Shown here: positions 1 to 9,231 of the stretch, piece by piece
Position numbering within the stretch: position 1 is the first letter of the stretch
How the letters are laid out: every line of letters starts with the position of its first letter
DNA from: Mobiluncus sp034180645
GTDB lineage: Bacteria; Actinomycetota; Actinomycetes; Actinomycetales; Actinomycetaceae
Length of the DNA: 64,000 nucleotides
Assembly: GCF_034180645.1 (NCBI RefSeq)
Contig: NZ_JAXFNY010000003.1
Span: 1-64,000 of the forward strand
Direction of reading: 5' to 3'
Made by a program: the position numbers and the translations under genes
Notes under the pieces: generated by a model
What the model saw: only the letters and a program-made list of their open reading frames with translations
The model's database searches: none
Told to the model about the DNA's origin: nothing

Positions 1-116
1 ACCTGAGGCTGGAGGTTGTCCAGGGCAACCACGCGGTCAAAACGTTCAGCGAGCGGCCGGGATAGTGCGCACCCGATAAACCCCGCTCCGCCCGTGACCA
101 GGCAACCATTCGACAT
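1..116 (-). CDS. NAD-dependent epimerase/dehydratase, N-terminal fragment
   Basis: The first 38 codons of a minus-strand gene are visible, running off the left edge. The ATG is at 116. Residues 8-14 read TGGAGFIG-like (VTGGAGFIG), the glycine-rich NAD(P)-binding loop of extended short-chain dehydrogenases, followed by an acidic ALDN at the end of the second strand that normally selects NAD. This fits a UDP-sugar epimerase or related dehydratase. It is divergent from rfbB, so both may contribute to nucleotide-sugar supply. The substrate cannot be told from the fragment. Confidence 0.8.
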   Translation of the reverse strand, partial: MSNGCLVTGGAGFIGCALSRPLAERFDRVVALDNLQPQ

Positions 117-285
117 AACTATTTTCCCCTTGAATTTTTGAACCCACTCAGTCTAGCAAGTCATACTCCAGGCCGAGAACTTTGCGGGCTGACCCCCTCG
201 GTAAACCGGCTAGAGATGCGCCAGAGATAACCGGGGGCGGTAGACTTTTGCACAGAGATGGTTTTAAAACCCACCCTGGCCAAGG

Positions 286-314
286 TAGGCTGGAAAGCGT
301 CGAAATAAAGGAGG
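286..314 (+). promoter_or_regulatory. rfbB promoter and ribosome binding site
   Basis: A TAGGCT hexamer at 286-291 fits an actinobacterial -10 element, and a strong AGGAGG at 309-314 lies seven bases before the rfbB ATG at 321. The rest of the divergent gap (117-320) shows no clear -35 or operator. Confidence 0.4.
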
Positions 315-320
315 AACTTC

Positions 321-1313
321 ATGCACGTTTTGGTCACCGGCGGAGCCGGTTTCATTGGCGCTAACTTTGTCCACACGACTGTGGAGGATTACCCGGATGC
401 CACCGTGACGGCGTTGGATAAGCTGGGCTATGCCGGTAACCCGGACTCGATTGCGGGGCTGGATTGGGTGAACCTGGTGGTCGGTGACCTGGCCGACCGC
501 GACCTGGTGGACTCCCTTGTGAAGGACGCTGACCTGGTGGTTCATTTTGCTGCCGAGTCTCACAATGACAACTCGCTGGTCGATCCTTCGCCGTTTATTT
601 ATTCCAACCTGGTGGGCACCTTTCATATCCTCGAGGCCTGTCGGCGCCACCACGTGCGTCTCCACCACATCTCGACCGATGAAGTCTACGGCGACCTGGC
701 GCTAGACGACCCCCACAAGTTCACTCCCGAAACGCCCTACTGGCCCTCCTCACCCTACTCGGCTTCAAAAGCAGGGTCCGATATGCTGGTGCGCGCCTGG
801 GTGCGTTCCTTTGGGGTGGAAGCGACCATTTCAAACTGTTCAAACAACTATGGCCCTTATCAGCACGTGGAAAAGTTCATTCCCCGCATGATCACAAACC
901 GCATCGACGGGGTGCGTCCGCGCCTGTACGGCGATGGCTTGAATGTGCGCGACTGGATTCATGTGCATGACCACAACACTGCTGTGTGGGCCATTATTGA
1001 GAAAGGCCGCTTGGGCGAAACCTACCTGATTGGCGCCAACGGTGAGAAAAACAACCTGGAAGTCGTGCAAACTCTGAACCGGATGATGGGATTCCCCGAG
1101 GACGACTTCGACCATGTTAAGGACCGTCCTGGCCATGACCGGCGCTACGCGATTGACAACACGAAGCTGTGTCAGGAAACTGGCTGGACACCGCAGTTTA
1201 CCTCGTTTGAGGAGGGGCTGCGTGACACTATCGACTGGTACACCGTCCACGAGGACTGGTGGCGGTCAGCCAAGGCCGAAACTGAGGCGAAATACGCCAA
1301 ACAGGGCCACTAG
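321..1313 (+). CDS. rfbB: dTDP-glucose 4,6-dehydratase
   Basis: This is a 330-residue protein of the length usual for RfbB/RmlB, which converts dTDP-glucose to dTDP-4-keto-6-deoxyglucose in the cytoplasm (second step of dTDP-rhamnose synthesis). The N-terminus carries the NAD-binding loop VTGGAGFIG. HISTDEVYGD, YSASK (the Tyr-x-x-x-Lys catalytic pair) and NCSNNYGPYQ are all characteristic of this enzyme rather than of UDP-glucose epimerase. A strong AGGAGG supports the ATG start. It converges on rfbA, the preceding enzyme of the pathway. rfbC and rfbD are not in the window. Confidence 0.95.
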   Translation: MHVLVTGGAGFIGANFVHTTVEDYPDATVTALDKLGYAGNPDSIAGLDWVNLVVGDLADRDLVDSLVKDADLVVHFAAESHNDNSLVDPSPFIYSNLVGTFHILEACRRHHVRLHHISTDEVYGDLALDDPHKFTPETPYWPSSPYSASKAGSDMLVRAWVRSFGVEATISNCSNNYGPYQHVEKFIPRMITNRIDGVRPRLYGDGLNVRDWIHVHDHNTAVWAIIEKGRLGETYLIGANGEKNNLEVVQTLNRMMGFPEDDFDHVKDRPGHDRRYAIDNTKLCQETGWTPQFTSFEEGLRDTIDWYTVHEDWWRSAKAETEAKYAKQGH

Positions 1314-1337
1314 ACGGAGCCGCTGTAGCTATTTTGC

Positions 1338-1386
1338 GATTAAATCGGGGTTGCTGGTCATATAGACCAGCAACCCCGATTTAATC
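1338..1386. terminator. Bidirectional intrinsic terminator between rfbB and rfbA
   Basis: A perfect inverted repeat pairs 1338-1359 with 1365-1386: a 22-bp stem around a five-base loop (ATATA). It lies in the 98-bp gap between the convergent rfbB and rfbA genes and can serve both strands. T-runs outside the stem are short. Confidence 0.8.
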
Positions 1387-1411
1387 CCCGATTTCTGACA
1401 ACGCGGGGGCG

Positions 1412-2275
1412 CTAGGCTTCCAGCAGACCCAGCAGGTAGTCCCCGTAGCCGGATTTCCGCAGCGGCTCGGCGCGTTTGGCCAGCTCTGCGTCACTCAAAA
1501 ATCCGCGGCGCCAAGCGGCCTCTTCGGGGCAGCCAACTTTCAGGTCTTGGCGTTTTTCTACGGTTCGCACGAAAGCGGTCGCGTCTGCCAGGGAATCAAA
1601 AGTCCCGGTGTCCAGCCAGGCCGTGCCGCGTGGCAGGACCTCGACCTGCAGTTTCCCGGCTTCGAGGTAAACCCGGTTGACGTCCGTAATCTCGTATTCC
1701 CCGCGGGCGCTGGGTTTCAAATCTCGGGCAATCCCTACCACGTCATTGTCATAGAAATACAGACCCGGCACGGCATAGTTTGACTTGGGCTGCGCGGGTT
1801 TTTCCTCAATGGAAATGGCGCGGAAGTTCTCATCGAATTCCACGACGCCGTAAGCCTTGGGGTTGTGGACGTGGTAGGCGAACACGGCTCCGCCATCTAT
1901 GCCCTTAAATCGCTGCAGCTGGTCGCCCATGCCCGGACCATAGAAAATGTTGTCGCCCAGCACCAGGGCGGCTTCTTCCGAACCGATGAAGTCCGCCCCC
2001 AGCACGAACGCCTGGGCTAGGCCGTTGGGGACCTCTTGCACCTGATATTCCAGGTGAATCCCGAACTGGGAGCCGTCGCCGAGCAGACGGTGAAAAGACG
2101 GGGCATCGTGCGGGGTGGTGATGACCAGGACGTCTTGAATCCCGGCCAGAATCAAGGTCGTTAAGGGGTAGTACACCATCGGCTTGTCATAGACCGGAAC
2201 CAGCTGTTTCGAGGTGCCCAAAGTAATGGGATGCAAACGAGTGCCGGATCCGCCGGCCAAAATAATTCCACGCAT
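1412..2275 (-). CDS. rfbA: Glucose-1-phosphate thymidylyltransferase
   Basis: RfbA/RmlA joins glucose-1-phosphate and dTTP to give dTDP-glucose, the substrate of the neighbouring RfbB. From the ATG at 2275 the product is 287 residues, the usual length. It opens with MRGIILAGGSGTRLHP, the nucleotidyltransferase signature, followed by SKQLVPVYDKPMVYYPL and later LGDNIFYG and VEFD motifs of the sugar-nucleotide transferase fold. An upstream in-frame ATG at 2296 would add seven residues before the conserved start and is less likely. No strong ribosome binding site precedes the chosen start. Confidence 0.95.
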   Translation of the reverse strand: MRGIILAGGSGTRLHPITLGTSKQLVPVYDKPMVYYPLTTLILAGIQDVLVITTPHDAPSFHRLLGDGSQFGIHLEYQVQEVPNGLAQAFVLGADFIGSEEAALVLGDNIFYGPGMGDQLQRFKGIDGGAVFAYHVHNPKAYGVVEFDENFRAISIEEKPAQPKSNYAVPGLYFYDNDVVGIARDLKPSARGEYEITDVNRVYLEAGKLQVEVLPRGTAWLDTGTFDSLADATAFVRTVEKRQDLKVGCPEEAAWRRGFLSDAELAKRAEPLRKSGYGDYLLGLLEA

Positions 2276-2370
2276 GAAACCAAGCCTACCAACCAAACCC
2301 CCCCGAAAGTACTAATGAACGGCGAAAACCTCCCTAAAATTAATCCCAAGCAAACGAAAGGGGAAACGCC

Positions 2371-3582
2371 GTGGAGCGCATCGGAGGGATTGAGAAACGT
2401 TACGCCTGGGGCTCGGATACGGCTATTCAGGAGCGCTTTGGCATCGGTACGCCCGGTCAGACGCTGGCAGAAGTGTGGTTCGGCGCCCACCAGCTGTCGC
2501 CCTCGGTCCTGCTCGACGAGTCGGGGCAGCCTGAGGAGGACCCCTTGACTTTGGGGGACTGGATTGCGGCTGACCCCGTGGGCACTCTGGGGGCTTCGGT
2601 GGTGGAGCGTTTTGGACCGCGCTTGCCCTACCTGATGAAGTTCATCGCCCCGAAACGCCCGCTGTCCCTGCAGGTCCACCCGGACCGGGAGCGTGCCGAA
2701 GCCCGCTACAAAGCTGAGGAATTGGCGGGTATCCCGCTGGATTCCCCGCAGCGGCTCTACAAGGACCCCAACTATAAACCCGAACTCATCTATGCGATTA
2801 CGAAGTTCGAGGCGCTGGCGGGGTTTCGGGCGCCTCGGCGCATCATCGAGATTTTCGCTGATTTGGATACGGAGCTAGCGGTGCAAATCGTGTCTATGCT
2901 GCGGGATAATACGTCCCCTGAGGGTATCCGCACGGTGGTGGATCGGCTCTTGTCTCCGCATACGACACCACAAGCGGCCCAGGTCGAGGCCACGGTGGCG
3001 GCGATGACGGACCGTCTGCAGGCGGGGACTTCGCCGTCCGTGCGGGTGGACCGTACCGTGATGGGTTTGGCGCGTTCCTATCCTGGGGATGCCGGAGCGG
3101 TGGTGGCAGCGATGCTGAACCCAGTGACCCTGCGACCGGGGGAAGTGCTGTTTACGCCTCCCGGCGGGATTCACGCCTATCTGTCCGGGCTCGGGGTGGA
3201 GGTGATGGCCAGCTCGGATAACGTGCTGCGGGCAGGGCTGACTGAGAAGCACGTGGATTGCCAGGAGCTATTGAACTGCCTGGATTATGTCGCCGCCCCG
3301 CCGGTACGCATAGCCCCGGAGTGGGTGACGGAATCGACCCAGGTATTCTATGCCCCAGTGGACGATTTCGAGTTTTCCGTGACCCGCCTGGACGGGCGGG
3401 AACTGGCGCTGCCCGGCCACGGCGGACGGCTGATTCTGGGCCTCGAAGGCACTCCGACCTTGCGTGACGGAGCGACTGCCAGTTTGGTGCTGCACCCGGG
3501 AGAAGTCGTGTTTGTTCGGGCAGATAAGGTGCCGGTCTGCGCTGCCGGAACCGGGGTCGTGCTCCAGACCGACATCCCCTGA
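2371..3582 (+). CDS. manA: Mannose-6-phosphate isomerase, class I
   Basis: A 403-residue type I phosphomannose isomerase interconverts fructose-6-phosphate and mannose-6-phosphate, feeding GDP-mannose and mannosylated envelope polymers. Zinc-site signatures are visible: PLSLQVHPD (Gln/His ligands), NYKPELIYA (Glu ligand) and GGIHAYLSG (His ligand), plus ASSDNVLRAGLTEKHVD. The start is GTG at 2371, preceded by a purine-rich GAAAGGGG. The gene lies upstream of whiB, as manA-type genes do near whiB2 in other actinobacteria, though a 256-bp gap separates them. Confidence 0.93.
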   Translation: MERIGGIEKRYAWGSDTAIQERFGIGTPGQTLAEVWFGAHQLSPSVLLDESGQPEEDPLTLGDWIAADPVGTLGASVVERFGPRLPYLMKFIAPKRPLSLQVHPDRERAEARYKAEELAGIPLDSPQRLYKDPNYKPELIYAITKFEALAGFRAPRRIIEIFADLDTELAVQIVSMLRDNTSPEGIRTVVDRLLSPHTTPQAAQVEATVAAMTDRLQAGTSPSVRVDRTVMGLARSYPGDAGAVVAAMLNPVTLRPGEVLFTPPGGIHAYLSGLGVEVMASSDNVLRAGLTEKHVDCQELLNCLDYVAAPPVRIAPEWVTESTQVFYAPVDDFEFSVTRLDGRELALPGHGGRLILGLEGTPTLRDGATASLVLHPGEVVFVRADKVPVCAAGTGVVLQTDIP

Positions 3583-3647
3583 GACGAGCCAGCAATTAGT
3601 CCCAAACCCGTTTTTGTGGCAAACGTTCCACGGGCGTGTCGAGCCTA

Positions 3648-3663
3648 TGTGACATATCTCACA
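3648..3663. promoter_or_regulatory. CRP/GlxR-type operator upstream of whiB
   Basis: TGTGA (3648-3652), six bases, then TCACA (3659-3663) is an exact match to the CRP/GlxR consensus TGTGA-N6-TCACA. It lies in the 256-bp manA-whiB gap, about 190 bases before the whiB start. A second short palindrome, ACACGCGTGT, lies at 3746-3755. The regulator assignment follows from the consensus only. Confidence 0.55.
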
Positions 3664-3838
3664 TTTGCGCTCGAACTGTGCAATTGGTGGATTTTCGCAT
3701 ACTTGAGCCAAACTCGGCGCCTGAAACCACTTGAACTATTGAATCACACGCGTGTAACTTAGAGGTAACGTTTTTGGTGTCCCTGAGACGCGGCGCCAAA
3801 TTTACAAAAGTTGTCAGAGCGAATGAGGTGAAGGGTCC

Positions 3839-4132
3839 TTGTGGAATCTGTTTGGTGAAGGCGGTCTCGATTTCGCTGATGCAACCCCAGAGATAGGCGA
3901 AATTCTCAATGGACCGCTGGCCTGGCAGGCTCAGGCACTGTGTGCGCAAACCGACCCGGAGGCTTTTTTCCCGGAAAAGGGCGGTTCGACCCGTGAAGCG
4001 AAAAACGTTTGCTCTCGCTGCCCGGTTAAGGCCGAGTGTCTTCAATATGCGCTGGAAAACGACGAACGCTTTGGAATCTGGGGCGGTCTGTCCGAGCGGG
4101 AACGCCGTCGTTTGAAGCGTCGCGCGTCCTGA
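3839..4132 (+). CDS. WhiB-family iron-sulfur transcriptional regulator
   Basis: This 97-residue protein has the full WhiB signature: Cys35, then Cys58-x2-Cys61 and Cys67 to hold a 4Fe-4S cluster, the GIWGG turn at 79-83, and a basic C-terminus (RERRRLKRR) for DNA contact. The start is TTG at 3839, supported by GAGGTGAAG just upstream; no ATG or GTG in the right frame is better placed. WhiB proteins bind the principal sigma factor and regulate division, redox response or development. The position next to manA and the glycosyltransferase/DUF5719 pair suggests the WhiB2/WhmD subgroup (inference). A CRP-type site lies upstream. Confidence 0.9.
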   Translation: MWNLFGEGGLDFADATPEIGEILNGPLAWQAQALCAQTDPEAFFPEKGGSTREAKNVCSRCPVKAECLQYALENDERFGIWGGLSERERRRLKRRAS

Positions 4133-4162
4133 CCTCAATAGGGACGTAATATCCTTAACTCT

Positions 4163-7100
4163 GTGCACACTGCAGTTACCGCCCTCATCGTCACTTCCGG
4201 GGAGACACCCTACCTGGCGGCGACCCTTTTGGCGGTGTCTCGGCAGACCCTGGCGCCACGGCAGGTGTTCGTCATCGACGTTTCCAGTTCCGGAGTGGTT
4301 CATCGCTCCGGCACGAAAGTACTGAAAACTCCCGGCGCCCCCAACTTGGGCGAGGCGCTGCGCCAAGCCAAAGCTCAGCCCGATTTCCCCACGCCCGCTC
4401 CGGGTAAACCTCACGCCCTGTGGATTTTGCATGACGACTCCGCCCCGGCTCCCTCCTGCCTGGCCGAACAGCTGAAAGTCCTAGAATCTGGCTCATCCAT
4501 CAAAGTCGTCGGCGCGAAACAACGATTGTGGGACAAAGCCAATCAAATCGTGGAGGTCGGCATTCGCGCTACCATCTCCGGACGGCGCTTGCAAGAAATG
4601 GACACCGGCGAGGTCGACCAGGGTCAATATGACGGTCGCAAGGACGTGCTAGGCGTGGGCACGGCGGGAATGCTGGTGGACTGGGAAACGTTTTGCCGCC
4701 TGGACGGTTTTGACCCGCACCTGGGCCCTTTCGGCGATGGCCTGGAGTTTTCCCGGCGTGTACACCTGGCCGGGTATCGGGTCGTGGTGGCGCCGCGCGC
4801 TGTGGTGTATCACAAGATGGCGGGCTACTTTGGGCTGCGCGGTCCCGATGGGGGACGTCCCGCCCGTTCCGCCCGCAGCTTCGACCCCACCGGGCGCGAC
4901 GTGGAAGCCAACGGCAAGCTGGAGTCCGATGCGAAGCGTTCCTTTACCGCCCGGCGTACCGCTCAGCTGCACAACTGGATGGTGGCGGCACCCTGGTGGC
5001 TGTTTATCTTCCTCCCGCTGATTGTTCTGGTACTCGGGCTACTGCGGTTTTTCTGGCGTATCCTCACGAAAGAGCCCAAGCTCGCGGCCGGAGAACTGCA
5101 ATCCACCCTGGTGACGGTGTTCCGGCCTTTTGCCGCGTGGCAATCCCGGCTGCGGCGGGTGCGCCAAAGCAAGTTGAGTCCCCGCACTTTGCGGCCTCTT
5201 CAGGTGAAATCTTCCCAGATTCGCCAAGCCAAAACCACGGCCCGGCGTGTCGCCAAAGACCAGCGCCGCCCGCAAATCGCGGACGCGGCAGCGCGGCGCA
5301 GCTTTTATACCGAAAAGGCCGTGGATCGCACTCTCGTGTGGGTCGTTGCTGCTGCCCTAACCCTGATAGGGCTGTTGGGCTGGCGTTTTGCCATCGGCGG
5401 GGTGTCCGGCGGAGCGCTGGCGAACCTGCCGGTGAACAACCAGGATTTTTGGGCCGACCTCATTTCCGGGTGGATTCCCGCCGGTCTGGGCTACGGCTCG
5501 GCGGTCGGGGCGGTGGACCCCCTGGGTCTGGAGGTGGCGAGCCTGGGGCAAATCGCGGGTTTCGTCGGGGTAAAAGGGTCGGTGGTGCTGGCGGTTTTGC
5601 TCTTCGCAACCCTGCCGCTGGCCTGGCTTAGCGCGTGGTGGGCTGCCGGGGTTCTCACTGATTCCCGCACGCTGCGTGCCCTGGTTGCCCTCTCCTGGGC
5701 CTTTAGCCCGAACCTGCTGGTTAGTATGGGTTTGGGGCAGTTGCCGGTGTGGGTTTTAGCGGTGAGCGTGCCCCTTTTTGCCGGTTCTCTAGCCCGTGGT
5801 ACCGGGATGCCGGTGTCCCGCACCGTGATGGGAGAAATCGAACCGGTCACGGTCAACGTGCATTCCGCTGCGATTATCCAGGTCGGCATCGCCGCCCTCA
5901 CCGGTTTCCTGACGGTTAGTGCGTCCGTGATTATGGTCATCCCGGTGGTACTCCTGGTGGGAATGGCGATGCTGAAAGGGATCGCTAACCCGCTTTTTGC
6001 CGAGGCGCAAACTGAGGCGCCAGACCCGGGCTGGAGCCCAATTCCGGCCCGTCTGCGGCTGAAAGCCGTCCATGCCCTGATTGTGCTGGCTCCGGCTGTT
6101 TTGTTGGCGGTGCCCACGGTGGTGCGCACAGTCGGTACTCCCGCCCAATGGCCCCTGTGGCTGTCCAGTCTTTCTGTGCCGCTACCCACCCCGAGGCCGA
6201 ACTGGTGGGATTTACTCGCAGCCTGGCCGGTGGACGTGGTGGCGACGTCTCTGCCTATTGCCCTGCCCGGCTGGCAACTCCTTGCTTTCCTGCCCCTGGC
6301 TTTGCTGCTGTTGACCGTGGTGGCCGGGGTGATTATTCCGGGCCATTCCACCGGGGCTCACTGGAGTCTGCTGTTCGCGTTGGGCGGCTTGGTGACGGCG
6401 TGGTTGGCGAGTTCCACCCCGGTTTCCGTCTCTGGAGCCAACGCCGTGTGCGCCTGGGGTGGGCCGGGATTGGCATTGTTTCACGCGGGATTGATTACTT
6501 CCGCCCTGTTCTCGGTGGGGCGTCTGCAGCTGACGGTGCCGGCGGAGATAGCTAACTGGAGTAACCGCAGTGTCCAGGCCGTGGTGGCTGTGGCGGTGCT
6601 GATCCCGGTTTTGGGGGCCACTCCGATGCTGGTGAACCAGATGGTTGCTCCCAGCGCGTCCGATTTCAACGCGCTGGCAACTTTTCGGGATGTGAGCCTC
6701 CCCGCCACGGTCGCCCAAGGTCAGTCCTCCCCACGCCACCTGCGGGCCCTAAACCTGGAGGTCTCCAGCGCCCCTAACCAATCCACCCTGGTGATGGCCG
6801 GTTTATGGCGGGACTGGCGCGACACGACTTTTGAGGCGTCCCCCTACCTGAAACTGAAAAACTACCGCAACGTGACCGGTTCGCGTACCCCCGATGCGGC
6901 TGACGCGGTGCTGCAGGCTACGGTGGCGTCGGTGCTGGGAGGCTCCACCCCGAAGCTGGGAGAGCAGCTCGCCCAGCTGGATGTGAACTTCATCATCGTG
7001 CCCCACAGCAAGGACGCGGCGACCACCACCCTGATTAACACGTTGGACTCGGCCGCGCCGCTGGAAAGGATTACCACCACGGAGGCCGGCACGGTGTGGC

Positions 7101-7495
7101 GCCTGGTCGATTCTGCTGCAGTCAGCGTGGCCCGGGTCGCCCCGGCCCAGTGGAAGGGGGGGCATCCCTCCTGGCCGACCGGCGAAGTAACGGCGCAAGC
7201 GCTCAACGTGCGGGGTGGAAAGACCCACGTCGAGGCGGGTCCGGCCGGGCGGCTGCTGGCGTTCAGCGAACGCGCTGATAGCAGCTTTACGGTGCGATTC
7301 AACGGCAAAATCATTGAACCGGTAGATTCGGGTCAGTGGAATGCGCTCTACCAGTTGCCTCCCAATCCTGGCACCGTGACCATCACCTATGCTTATCTTC
7401 CTTACCAGTTATGGGGTGCGGTGCTGCTGCTGTCCCTGCTGATTGCCCTGGCTGCGGCCATACCGCTGCGTCGGGTGTCGGAGGTGAGATTGTGA
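4163..7495 (+). CDS. Giant membrane-embedded family 2 glycosyltransferase
   Basis: This is a 1110-residue protein. Residues about 1-240 form a GT2-like domain with an acidic LWILHDDSAP motif and FDPHLGPFGDGLEFSRRV, typical of inverting glycosyltransferases. A hydrophobic segment near 270-300 follows, then a basic linker (about 310-385) and roughly ten membrane spans between about 390 and 840, ending in a periplasm-like domain and a last span near the C-terminus. The start is GTG at 4163. Its stop overlaps the next gene's GTG by four bases, indicating translational coupling. The whiB-GT2-DUF5719 order is a recurring actinobacterial arrangement. An envelope polysaccharide role is likely; donor and acceptor are unknown. 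Confidence 0.8.
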   Translation: MHTAVTALIVTSGETPYLAATLLAVSRQTLAPRQVFVIDVSSSGVVHRSGTKVLKTPGAPNLGEALRQAKAQPDFPTPAPGKPHALWILHDDSAPAPSCLAEQLKVLESGSSIKVVGAKQRLWDKANQIVEVGIRATISGRRLQEMDTGEVDQGQYDGRKDVLGVGTAGMLVDWETFCRLDGFDPHLGPFGDGLEFSRRVHLAGYRVVVAPRAVVYHKMAGYFGLRGPDGGRPARSARSFDPTGRDVEANGKLESDAKRSFTARRTAQLHNWMVAAPWWLFIFLPLIVLVLGLLRFFWRILTKEPKLAAGELQSTLVTVFRPFAAWQSRLRRVRQSKLSPRTLRPLQVKSSQIRQAKTTARRVAKDQRRPQIADAAARRSFYTEKAVDRTLVWVVAAALTLIGLLGWRFAIGGVSGGALANLPVNNQDFWADLISGWIPAGLGYGSAVGAVDPLGLEVASLGQIAGFVGVKGSVVLAVLLFATLPLAWLSAWWAAGVLTDSRTLRALVALSWAFSPNLLVSMGLGQLPVWVLAVSVPLFAGSLARGTGMPVSRTVMGEIEPVTVNVHSAAIIQVGIAALTGFLTVSASVIMVIPVVLLVGMAMLKGIANPLFAEAQTEAPDPGWSPIPARLRLKAVHALIVLAPAVLLAVPTVVRTVGTPAQWPLWLSSLSVPLPTPRPNWWDLLAAWPVDVVATSLPIALPGWQLLAFLPLALLLLTVVAGVIIPGHSTGAHWSLLFALGGLVTAWLASSTPVSVSGANAVCAWGGPGLALFHAGLITSALFSVGRLQLTVPAEIANWSNRSVQAVVAVAVLIPVLGATPMLVNQMVAPSASDFNALATFRDVSLPATVAQGQSSPRHLRALNLEVSSAPNQSTLVMAGLWRDWRDTTFEASPYLKLKNYRNVTGSRTPDAADAVLQATVASVLGGSTPKLGEQLAQLDVNFIIVPHSKDAATTTLINTLDSAAPLERITTTEAGTVWRLVDSAAVSVARVAPAQWKGGHPSWPTGEVTAQALNVRGGKTHVEAGPAGRLLAFSERADSSFTVRFNGKIIEPVDSGQWNALYQLPPNPGTVTITYAYLPYQLWGAVLLLSLLIALAAAIPLRRVSEVRL

Positions 7496-9147
7496 AACTG
7501 GAAACCATCGAGGATTCTCTGCCAGAGATGGAGCCTCCAGAGGTGGGGGCGGCTGGTTCTCGTTACGTGGCGGTCAGTCGCTGGGACGGGGTGCGTTGGT
7601 TCCTGGCCACCCTGCTGGTCGTTGCCGTGACGGGCCTGGTGGTCGCCGTTGGATTGACCCGACCGGCAGCCGTCCAGAAGCCTCGCTATGGTGAGCCCGT
7701 GCCGGTGCCTCCCGGCCAGATTACCCTGGCTTGTCCCCAGGTGCCGCCCACAGTTAACCCCGCGGCGGTCGATGGAGCCGGCAATCCGTTAGCCCCGCCC
7801 AAAATTGCGGGATCGATGACTTCCACTGTGCTGGCGCGCACTGACCGAGTCCCGGAAAAGGCGGTGTACCAGCCTTTGGGTTCGTTAGGCCCCGCCCCGC
7901 AGCCCGCCGCTGCGACACCGGAGGAAACGGCCTCGAGCAAAACGCATCGTGCCGGAGGGATGCACTTAGCGGCGGACGACGCCGAAGAAGTGGCGCCGCC
8001 TCCGGAAAATCCCCGCAACGACCTGGACTTGACCCCGAAATCGGCAATGCTTTACGGCAGTTTTTCCACTCCGGTCAGCGGTTTCCTCACCGCCCAGCCG
8101 TGGGATGGCAAGGTGGCCCTAGCTGGGGCGGATATCGAACAGTCAGTTTCCTCAGGAGACTACCGCGGCCTGGCCAGTGCGTCCTGCCAGCCGGCTCAGC
8201 TGGAATCTTGGCTGGTCGGCGGGTCGACCGAGGTCGGGGAATCGAGCGTCCTGCAGTTGATGAACCCCTCGGCCAATACGGTTGACGCCAAGGTAGAAGT
8301 GTGGGGCGACACCGGGAAACTCGATTTCCCCCGCGGAGACAAAATCAGCGTCCCTGCCCACCAGCTGCAGGCCATTCCTTTGGAATCCCAGGTGGGAGGA
8401 ACCCAGCGCCTGGTAGTGCGGGTCACTGCGAACGGAGCTGGTCTGGCATCTTCACTGATGACACATAGTTTGCTGGGTTTGACTGCGGGGGGTGTCTCGC
8501 TGGTGCACGCCTCGACCCTGCCTCACACCACCCAGGTCATTCCTGGCGTGGCGATGGACGGGAGTCTCGGGGCGGTACGCCTGTTGAATCCCGGTGCGGA
8601 TTCGGCGCGAGCCACCATTGAAGTCGTGAATGAGAACGGCCGTTTCCCGCTGCCGGGGGGCAAAGACCTGGATTTGGATCCTGGCGCAGTGCTCGATTTC
8701 ACGCTGGGTGGCCTGCAGCCGGGCAACTACGCAGTCATCGTCAACGCCACCCAGCCCGTGGCGGCAGGGGCGGTGGTCTATCGGCAAGGCTCGGTTTCCG
8801 CCACCGACCCGGATAAATTCGTGCGTGACCTGGCGTGGTTGCCCGCTCTGACTACCGGAGGAGGAGTGGTGATGGGACCCGCCGCGACACAGCGCCAGTT
8901 GCTGGTGACGAACCTTAACGCCGAAAATATGGAATACCGGGTTGCCGGAGCCACTCACGTCGTCAACGCCATGACGACTGTGGTCGTGCCCCTCCAAGAG
9001 GAGCTCCCGCAACTGGTGGAGGCTCCCGACCTGTATGTAACTCAGCTGGTCACCACTAATCTGGGGGATGGCGACGGGATTGATGCCCTGGAACCGATTC
9101 CAGACCTGTCCGTATCCAGCCAAATCTACGTCCACCTCACCAGCTAA
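7492..9147 (+). CDS. DUF5719-family membrane-anchored extracytoplasmic protein
   Basis: From the GTG at 7492 (GTGA overlap with the preceding stop, GAGGTGAG ribosome binding site) the product is 551 residues. A single membrane span near residues 37-58 is followed by a Pro/Ala-rich stretch and a large predicted extracytoplasmic beta-rich region, the arrangement of DUF5719 proteins. It is coupled to the GT2 gene, so the pair probably act together at the envelope. No catalytic motif is evident and no function is assigned. A start at 7336, in frame, would lie deep inside the upstream gene and is rejected. Confidence 0.75.
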   Translation: MKLETIEDSLPEMEPPEVGAAGSRYVAVSRWDGVRWFLATLLVVAVTGLVVAVGLTRPAAVQKPRYGEPVPVPPGQITLACPQVPPTVNPAAVDGAGNPLAPPKIAGSMTSTVLARTDRVPEKAVYQPLGSLGPAPQPAAATPEETASSKTHRAGGMHLAADDAEEVAPPPENPRNDLDLTPKSAMLYGSFSTPVSGFLTAQPWDGKVALAGADIEQSVSSGDYRGLASASCQPAQLESWLVGGSTEVGESSVLQLMNPSANTVDAKVEVWGDTGKLDFPRGDKISVPAHQLQAIPLESQVGGTQRLVVRVTANGAGLASSLMTHSLLGLTAGGVSLVHASTLPHTTQVIPGVAMDGSLGAVRLLNPGADSARATIEVVNENGRFPLPGGKDLDLDPGAVLDFTLGGLQPGNYAVIVNATQPVAAGAVVYRQGSVSATDPDKFVRDLAWLPALTTGGGVVMGPAATQRQLLVTNLNAENMEYRVAGATHVVNAMTTVVVPLQEELPQLVEAPDLYVTQLVTTNLGDGDGIDALEPIPDLSVSSQIYVHLTS

Positions 9148-9231
9148 CCACGCTGCTGATGGGGGGCAGGAAACCGGAAGCGACCCCGCTAAGCCAGGGC
9201 AAACGCCGCGGAAATACCGGTCAGTCCGGCT

